From NCBI GenBank assembly GCA_024699595.1, contig JAILPG010000085.1, positions 1-5,161 on the forward strand: a stretch of DNA of 5,161 nt, given 5' to 3'. The notes under the pieces were generated by a model. It did no database searches. It was not told the origin of the DNA and saw only the letters and a program-made list of their open reading frames with translations. How positions within the stretch are numbered: position 1 is the stretch's first letter; the number at the start of each line of letters is the position of its first letter. The DNA is from Lachnospiraceae bacterium. GTDB lineage: Bacteria > Bacillota_A > Clostridia > Lachnospirales > Lachnospiraceae. Shown one piece after another: positions 1 to 5,161 of this stretch. The translations under genes and the position numbers were made by a program.

Positions 1-1911
1 TAACGGAATCTGCTTAACTTTTGATTTGTTTATATGTGTCAGAACATCCTCTGTGACAACTATACCCTCCTGTACTCCAAATGTATTCTCATAAGTCAGG
101 GTAAACCGTATATCTTTTTCCTCTATTTTATGCGGAAGTTCATATGATGTGCCTATGATCCGGTCAGCAATACCCCTTTTTTTATTTAACAGATTATCTT
201 TGATCTTTAACAGTTTCTCAACTTCTTTTGGGAGTTTTCCGCTGATCCGGTAGAAATGGTTGTTACCGTTAAGTACAGCAGCTCTCAGTGCCTTCTCTGT
301 TTCTGCGGCAAACATCAAATCACCGGCATTACCCGTAACGGCATTCCCGGTTGTTTTCTGTGGTGGATTAACGTTTCTCACATTTCCGGAAGATCCTGTT
401 TCATCAATAGTGTTTAGAAATTCAAATTCTATATCATCATCCGTATTACCCTGAGATTTTTTTTGAGGTTCGGAAATGTTTAAAAACTCAAATTCAAGAT
501 CATCATCTGAAGTGTCCCATAAATTACCCACGGATTTTTTCCGTGGTTTAGTCTTAGGTGTAGTTTGGGATACTGTGGGGGATTTTTTCGATGTGACAGC
601 TGTTCCGGATGCAGTCTTTGCAGGGTTATTTGCAGGGCTCTTTACAGCATTATTATCTCCGGCATCTGCAGAAACAGATGCGTTCTGACCCGGAAACATG
701 AACGAAAAGAAACCAAAGAACCTCTGTCTCCAGCCGTCGTTAAACCCGCCCTCGTTGAGCAGATACATATCTATCCCCGAATAATCACTACCGCTGCCGC
801 TCTTATATGCATCGTAAAGGAGCCTTCCAACATCATCACTGTAGGTTTTTTTGAGGAATGTCCTTTCCGATTCAAGATCGGGCGCAAGATCTTCTATAAC
901 ATTGATAAGGAGTTTTTTATCGAGAAGCAGCTCTGCTGTCATCAGTTCGATAGCTCTCTTTATAACACTTCGGATCCTTGTATAATCCTCGGAAGGCTTT
1001 GTATTCACAACGGCATTATTTCCAGCTGTGGCCTTATGATCTACCCTTACTACGGGATCTGTCCGCTTCGACATTTCGGTCTTTACCGTATTAGAGTCTT
1101 TTTCATCAGCAGCAAGTTTTAAGAGAACTCCCTTCATATCTTTTACCAGCTCGTTTACGGACTGATATCGTTTATCCGGATCTTTTTCGCAACACTTGAA
1201 TATCACATCCTCAACATAAGCTGGAACCGTGCGGATCTCTAATCTTACTGACGGTATTGGCATTGTTTTATGTTTGTTAATGATATCTCCTGCCGAATCT
1301 CCATCAAAAGGAACATGTTTTGTCAGCATCTCATACAGTATGATCCCAAGAGAATATATATCACTTCTCTCATCTCCGGGAGTCTTCGCTGTAACCTCCG
1401 GTGCATTGTAGTATTTCATCCTGTCATTTTTAAGGGATCGTGGTATACAAAAGCCGGTAATCTTTACTACACCTTCCGTATTTATGAGAATATTCTCCGA
1501 TGTGAGTTCCCCGTGAATGATATGCTCTGTGTGAGCTTCTTCCATGCCATAACAGGCCGAAATAAGGATGCTCAAAGCTTCTTTACTGTTTATCTGAGGC
1601 TTTTTTTCGATATATTTAAACAGGCTGATACCCTTGATATTCTCAAGTACCATATAATAAGTATCATCAGAATGCCCCCAGTCAGACACCTTCAGGATAT
1701 TTCGGCCATTAAGAGTACCTGCTTTGCGGGCTGTGTTCCTGAATTCTGAAGCAATGATATCCCCCGAATAAGCATTATTCAAAGCCTTGATTATTACATC
1801 ACAGCCATGATTCCGATCGACCGCCTGATAATAATCATACAGATCGTTGCTTTCCTGCATTTTGCTCTTTATCTCATATCTGTTATTTAATACATGTCCG
1901 GGTGCAAACAT
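1..1911 (-). CDS. Hanks-type Ser/Thr protein kinase homologue, probable pseudokinase (3' partial)
   Basis: The frame runs open from ATG at 1911 to base 1 (637 codons, no stop), so the C-terminus is missing. The start is supported by AAGAGG five bases upstream and by the RYEI kinase opening at residues 11-14. Residues 10-262 follow the PknB-like fold. Retained landmarks are VIIK (Lys42), catalytic-loop Asn140, APE (170-172), DIYSLG (184-189), PFDG (201-204) and the DPDKRY arginine (Arg248). Lost elements are the glycine loop (KMQESNDLYDYY), the helix-C Glu (Thr60 in its place), the HRD/HGD aspartate (HGE, Glu135), the catalytic-loop Lys (Thr137) and DFG (GFC, 153-155). The activation segment is short. 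Phosphotransfer is therefore unlikely; a scaffold or regulatory role is inferred. Residues about 308-400 look helical, 394-408 are aromatic (WRQRFFGFFSF), 424-460 are a Thr/Pro/Lys-rich linker, 469-500 hold two acidic repeats, and 530-637 match nothing I recognise. No transmembrane segment or PASTA domain is visible, unlike PrkC/PknB receptors. It probably shares an operon with the upstream FtsK-like ATPase. Confidence 0.93.
   Translation of the reverse strand, partial: MFAPGHVLNNRYEIKSKMQESNDLYDYYQAVDRNHGCDVIIKALNNAYSGDIIASEFRNTARKAGTLNGRNILKVSDWGHSDDTYYMVLENIKGISLFKYIEKKPQINSKEALSILISACYGMEEAHTEHIIHGELTSENILINTEGVVKITGFCIPRSLKNDRMKYYNAPEVTAKTPGDERSDIYSLGIILYEMLTKHVPFDGDSAGDIINKHKTMPIPSVRLEIRTVPAYVEDVIFKCCEKDPDKRYQSVNELVKDMKGVLLKLAADEKDSNTVKTEMSKRTDPVVRVDHKATAGNNAVVNTKPSEDYTRIRSVIKRAIELMTAELLLDKKLLINVIEDLAPDLESERTFLKKTYSDDVGRLLYDAYKSGSGSDYSGIDMYLLNEGGFNDGWRQRFFGFFSFMFPGQNASVSADAGDNNAVKSPANNPAKTASGTAVTSKKSPTVSQTTPKTKPRKKSVGNLWDTSDDDLEFEFLNISEPQKKSQGNTDDDIEFEFLNTIDETGSSGNVRNVNPPQKTTGNAVTGNAGDLMFAAETEKALRAAVLNGNNHFYRISGKLPKEVEKLLKIKDNLLNKKRGIADRIIGTSYELPHKIEEKDIRFTLTYENTFGVQEGIVVTEDVLTHINKSKVKQIPL
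412..507 (-). repeat. Two-copy in-frame repeat encoding DDD[L/I]EFEFLN
   Basis: Within the pseudokinase gene, bases 478-507 and 412-441 agree at 26 of 30 positions by eye and encode DDDLEFEFLN (residues 469-478) and DDDIEFEFLN (491-500), a 22-residue (66-base) period. Each copy is preceded within a few residues by a GN pair (462-463 and 488-489). The acidic head, alternating Glu/Phe core and location in a low-complexity linker suggest a short linear binding motif present twice. The partner is unknown. The rest of the 22-residue unit has diverged, so this may be an old duplication with selection on the ten-residue core. Confidence 0.8.
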
Positions 1912-1916
1912 TTCTG

Positions 1917-1922
1917 CCTCTT
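1917..1922 (-). promoter_or_regulatory. Shine-Dalgarno site of the pseudokinase gene
   Basis: On the minus strand AAGAGG lies five bases before the ATG at 1911, a good purine-rich match to the 16S 3' end at normal spacing. It fixes the start of the kinase homologue. The next in-frame Met (residue 18) lies inside the kinase N-lobe and would remove the opening strand. Confidence 0.8.
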
Positions 1923-1991
1923 ATTTGAATGATCTAAATTTATGTGATTCCCGTATAAAAAATACCAGCAACTGTGATTGGAAGGGCATTC

Positions 1992-4900
1992 TCACTTTCC
2001 CGCTAAATAAGCATCTATCTGAGCGAAAAGACTGTTCATCCACAATCCGTCGGGAAGCTCATATACTCTGAATAACATCGACCTTCCAGCACTGGTAAGT
2101 GTCGCCTTATACCCCTTTGGCTCGGGCTTTAAGTCACTGCCGTTTACCGTCCTCATATCTTCCTGACTCATTTCAAGACTGATACGTTCGTTAAACAGGG
2201 ATCTGTCTATCTGTGTGATAAGCTTCTGTGTACCCTTTATATCCTGATTCCACATAATGGTGCGTATATTGTACTTTGGTCCGTTTGTAAGCAGCTCCTT
2301 AAAATCTATGATGAAATTACTGTTATCAAACAAAGCTGTATCAAGTTCGGGCTTTAACAGTATCCACCAGATGGGCTTTAAGCAAAGGGAAGGATCTGTT
2401 TTTCTTCTGTCCATTTCATCAAGGATTGATGAAAGCGCACTCATACAATCCCCTGCCCGTCCATACTTAAACAGCCGGCCGTATTTTGAAGTAAGCTGAC
2501 CGGTAAGATCATCCTCTTCATCATCAATGCTTCTTGTGGGCATATCGGCAATGTTTGTGCAGATAATGCTCATATCCTCATTCTGTAATCTCTCAAGCAT
2601 CAGAGAATATGTAATAAAAAACAGGCTACTGTTACCGCAATCGGCAGACTCCTCCGATACATTTCCGCCTGCTATCCATAAATTGCCTGAAGGCTTCAGA
2701 TTCAGCTCTCTTTCGACAGAAATGGGATCACCGATGAGTAATCTGCCTTCAAGATCATAAACATATCCGCTTTTAACAAACATCTGCAGAGGATGATTTA
2801 CATTATCTTCCACCTTGGATATCATGATCTTGGCATCCGTCATTATATGACTGTCCATATAGTGTTTGTGTATCTGGCTTAAAAGTTCATCCTGTTCGGC
2901 CGGATCAATATACGCGGTATGTTCTATCTGAGGATTTGAGCCTCCTGTAATTGAAAAAACACCGGCTCCCTGATCCGTAAGATCGATGGAATGCATTTTG
3001 GCCACACCATCCTCTGTCATCAAAAGCCTTACCTGTTCATCCTCACATTTTAATGCAATTTTAGTGGAGCACTGATTGCTGATTGTTTCAAAATAGTCAA
3101 GTTTATCAAGATCCTGGCCGCATAAGACCATATGAATGCCTACCGCACGTCCTTGATGAACCAGCGTATTAATATGCTGCAATATTTCCTTTTTTATGCT
3201 GTCATCTGCCTTTTCCGCAAGGACATAGAGTTCATCAATTATAAATATTATCCTGTTAAGCCTGTCATCCGGGTTTGCAGCATTATACTCTGAGATCTTA
3301 TGATATCTGTCACCTATCTGTTTTGATCTTCTCTGCTGTTCTTTTTCAATTCCTTTTAACATTGCCAGAGCATACTCCGGATCGCTGCCTATACCAATGG
3401 TTTTGAAATTAGGAAGGTTGTATTTTGTGTATATACTGAAATCCAGTCCGTGTTTAAAATCTATCAGATATATAGCTACTTCCGAAGGCTCATATCTTAA
3501 CATCATATTCATCATCATGATATGCAGAAGATTGGACTTTCCGGAGCCGATATTTCCCATGATCACGGTATTGATATGACTGTCATCAAACTGGAGTTTG
3601 AAAGGCTGCCCTCCTTCTAAAAATCCGACAGGAACCATTACTCCGCCTTCTCCTCTCTCTTTAAACCATCTGCTCTTTTCGGGGAATATATCCTTTGCTT
3701 CGGAAAATCTGATAAGGATCCTGCTTGCTTCCACGCTTTCACGTCTTATATCCGCGATTATCTCATCCATATTCTCATTCTTTGGCAATCCATACATCAT
3801 AACTTCTGAACGTTTCTCACTCTGTGAAGATGTACTCTGAACCCTTAATCCTCTATTGCCGGATTCAAGTCTCAGCCTTAACATTCTTCCCGCTATTTCG
3901 TTTAATAACGGCCTCATCTCCGCTTTGACGCTCTGATATGCCCTGTCAGGCTGTGCACAGATAACCGAGAAACCAAGCCCGGAACAATCAGCGATAAGCT
4001 TATTAATAGTGCGCAGCTCTTTCTGTTCAAGTCCGTAGGGATAATTCATCATAAGTAACGGCCTGTATATCTGTTTGCTGAGCGGATTTGCTTCATTGAA
4101 TTCCCGGATGGATCCATAGTTTATAAGCTGCCCTTCTATTGATGACATCGATATTTCCGTCTCCTCAAGCTGCTTTGACATATGTGAATGCTCTCTTGCT
4201 TCAGAAATAACAAGACTTTTAACTGTCGGTTCCGTAGGATTAATAATATTTGCCGGATCAAGAGCCTTTATATTTACAAAGCTTCCCATTCCCGCAGCAT
4301 CAAACAGCATAAATCTCATCGTACATGCAGGGACTGATCGCAACAGTCTCATAGATATGGCATTGATCATTGTTTTGGCTCTTTCAGCCGTTTCATCGCC
4401 ATCGTCATGTGAGATCATCAGGGATTCTCCATTTTCAACGGAAATCGAATAGGGGAGCAGAATAACATTTTCTCTGTAGGATTTGTTAGCCTGTTCCCTG
4501 TTTCTGCCAAAAAGACATATATAATTCGTTAAAACCTTCTTTACCGTTGCACTTGTCGCACCAGCCACCCAGTCGGAAATATCAAGGACTGCCATTCCGA
4601 TCAGAGTGTTTAAACAAACCGTGCCGGATATCTTACTGTAATCTTCGACACTTCTCGGATGGTACCAGAACTGGTTTATCCAGGCATTCATCCGATCTCC
4701 CGGATACTGTTCCCGGGTCATATAATCTATAAATCTTTCGTCACACTTTCTTTTCTCGTTTGCCCATTTATCTTTTGCATCCCTGATCTGTGAATCAAAC
4801 CGCTTTTCTTCTCTTGTATGATCCTGTTCATGAGACGATATCAGCTGACTTAAATAAGCGTTGTATCCCCTGTTTTCCTTTTCTGTACCTGCATTTAATT

Positions 4901-5161
4901 CATTTATCTTTTTTTCTCTGGCCTCGATAACTGCCTGTTTGTTTCTGTTGCATTCTTCTCTCAGTATTTTGATACGTTTTTCAGATTCATTCCTGTGCTT
5001 CTTCTGTGATCTTGCGATATCATCCTCTATCCATTTCAGGGCGGCCCTGGCATCAGACTGAATGGTAAGAAGCTGCTTTATGGCCTCAGTCCTTTTGCCC
5101 TTTAAAAACAGCTTCTTGGGAAGGGATTCCGTGATCTCCCTTATAGTTGTCCTTAGCTTTG
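1992..5161 (-). CDS. FtsK/SpoIIIE-family ATPase with three tandem motor modules, only the middle one intact (5' partial)
   Basis: The frame is open from the window edge to a TGA at 1994-1992, giving 1055 visible residues; the true start lies outside. The Met at 4721 is not a credible start: no Shine-Dalgarno precedes it and the frame upstream encodes ordinary charged protein. Visible residues about 1-145 are rich in Lys, Glu, Arg and Gln and look like a coiled coil. Module 1 (about 230-406) lacks Walker A, and its Walker B position reads LLMMNYP. Module 2 (about 507-746) has Walker A GNIGSGKS (535-542, Lys541), Walker B IIFIIDE (637-643, Asp642/Glu643) and the downstream RAVGIHMVLCGQ (sensor Gln682). 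Module 3 (about 806-1036) is degenerate, with LWIAGG in place of the P-loop and WWILLKPE at Walker B. All three keep the late Gln (403, 682, 972). FtsK/SpoIIIE ATPases move DNA or protein; the triple arrangement resembles EssC/EccC of type VII secretion, but no membrane segment, FHA domain or FtsK gamma DNA-reading domain is visible. The substrate is unknown. It is probably co-transcribed with the pseudokinase 80 bases downstream. Confidence 0.93.
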   Translation of the reverse strand, partial: KLRTTIREITESLPKKLFLKGKRTEAIKQLLTIQSDARAALKWIEDDIARSQKKHRNESEKRIKILREECNRNKQAVIEAREKKINELNAGTEKENRGYNAYLSQLISSHEQDHTREEKRFDSQIRDAKDKWANEKRKCDERFIDYMTREQYPGDRMNAWINQFWYHPRSVEDYSKISGTVCLNTLIGMAVLDISDWVAGATSATVKKVLTNYICLFGRNREQANKSYRENVILLPYSISVENGESLMISHDDGDETAERAKTMINAISMRLLRSVPACTMRFMLFDAAGMGSFVNIKALDPANIINPTEPTVKSLVISEAREHSHMSKQLEETEISMSSIEGQLINYGSIREFNEANPLSKQIYRPLLMMNYPYGLEQKELRTINKLIADCSGLGFSVICAQPDRAYQSVKAEMRPLLNEIAGRMLRLRLESGNRGLRVQSTSSQSEKRSEVMMYGLPKNENMDEIIADIRRESVEASRILIRFSEAKDIFPEKSRWFKERGEGGVMVPVGFLEGGQPFKLQFDDSHINTVIMGNIGSGKSNLLHIMMMNMMLRYEPSEVAIYLIDFKHGLDFSIYTKYNLPNFKTIGIGSDPEYALAMLKGIEKEQQRRSKQIGDRYHKISEYNAANPDDRLNRIIFIIDELYVLAEKADDSIKKEILQHINTLVHQGRAVGIHMVLCGQDLDKLDYFETISNQCSTKIALKCEDEQVRLLMTEDGVAKMHSIDLTDQGAGVFSITGGSNPQIEHTAYIDPAEQDELLSQIHKHYMDSHIMTDAKIMISKVEDNVNHPLQMFVKSGYVYDLEGRLLIGDPISVERELNLKPSGNLWIAGGNVSEESADCGNSSLFFITYSLMLERLQNEDMSIICTNIADMPTRSIDDEEDDLTGQLTSKYGRLFKYGRAGDCMSALSSILDEMDRRKTDPSLCLKPIWWILLKPELDTALFDNSNFIIDFKELLTNGPKYNIRTIMWNQDIKGTQKLITQIDRSLFNERISLEMSQEDMRTVNGSDLKPEPKGYKATLTSAGRSMLFRVYELPDGLWMNSLFAQIDAYLAGK

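Noticed and set aside
565..1749. Plus-strand open frames at 565-1122 and 1270-1749
   Set aside because: Both lie wholly antisense to the pseudokinase gene, lack domain-like sequence and ribosome binding sites, and have Cys/Ile-rich composition typical of a shadow frame.
1912..1991. Terminator or promoter in the 80-base gap
   Set aside because: The only inverted repeat is GTAT/ATAC around a T run, a four-base stem with no GC strength, and no -35/-10 pair at correct spacing is visible. Co-transcription is the simpler reading, though a weak promoter cannot be excluded.
1847..2071. Plus-strand open frame spanning the gap between the two genes
   Set aside because: It overlaps both minus-strand genes antisense, shows no Shine-Dalgarno or recognisable domain, and its hydrophobic start is antisense of kinase codons.
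4719..4721. ATG at 4721 as the start of the FtsK-like gene
   Set aside because: No ribosome binding site precedes it (AT-rich AGATTTATAGATTAT) and the same frame stays open with protein-like sequence to the window edge.
1992..5161. Chromosome-segregation translocase FtsK/SpoIIIE proper
   Set aside because: There is no C-terminal gamma winged-helix domain, three modules are present instead of one, and the N-terminal part seen is a coiled coil rather than membrane helices.
1992..5161. Confident naming as EssC of type VII secretion
   Set aside because: The triple-module plan fits, but the FHA domains, transmembrane hairpin and WXG100 neighbours are not visible and two modules are dead, so no gene symbol is given.

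Overview
The window holds two genes, both on the minus strand and both cut by the window edges. Reading 5'->3' along the minus strand, the first is a large FtsK/SpoIIIE-type P-loop ATPase (5161 to 1992, N-terminus missing). An 80-base gap with a ribosome binding site follows, then a Hanks-type (PknB-like) protein kinase homologue (1911 to 1, C-terminus missing). The plus strand carries no convincing gene. There is no rRNA, tRNA, CRISPR array, insertion sequence or clear terminator, and no stretch over 300 bases without a gene.

The moderately AT-rich DNA, frequent ATA and AGA/AGG codons, purine-rich ribosome binding site and protein style suggest a Gram-positive anaerobe of the Clostridia, perhaps Lachnospiraceae. 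This is an impression from composition and style, not a proven assignment.

The ATPase starts in the window with about 145 residues of very charged, probably coiled-coil sequence. Three consecutive modules with the same FtsK/SpoIIIE-like layout follow. Only the middle one has a complete Walker A (GNIGSGKS) and Walker B (IIFIIDE). The first and third keep the fold landmarks but have lost the nucleotide-binding residues. This recalls the triple-ATPase plan of type VII secretion motors (EssC/EccC), but no membrane segment is visible and the N-terminus lies outside the window.

The kinase homologue has a recognisable two-lobe kinase domain (residues about 10-262). It has lost the glycine loop, the helix-C glutamate, the catalytic aspartate (HGE for HRD/HGD), the catalytic-loop lysine and the DFG motif (GFC), so it is very probably a pseudokinase. 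Behind it lie a helical region, a Thr/Pro/Lys-rich linker, two near-identical acidic-aromatic repeats (DDD[L/I]EFEFLN) and an unassigned C-terminal region running off the window.

The most interesting reading is a probable operon in which a motor with one live and two dead ATPase modules is paired with a dead kinase that may act as scaffold or regulator. The role (secretion, stress response, defence or DNA handling) cannot be settled from this window.
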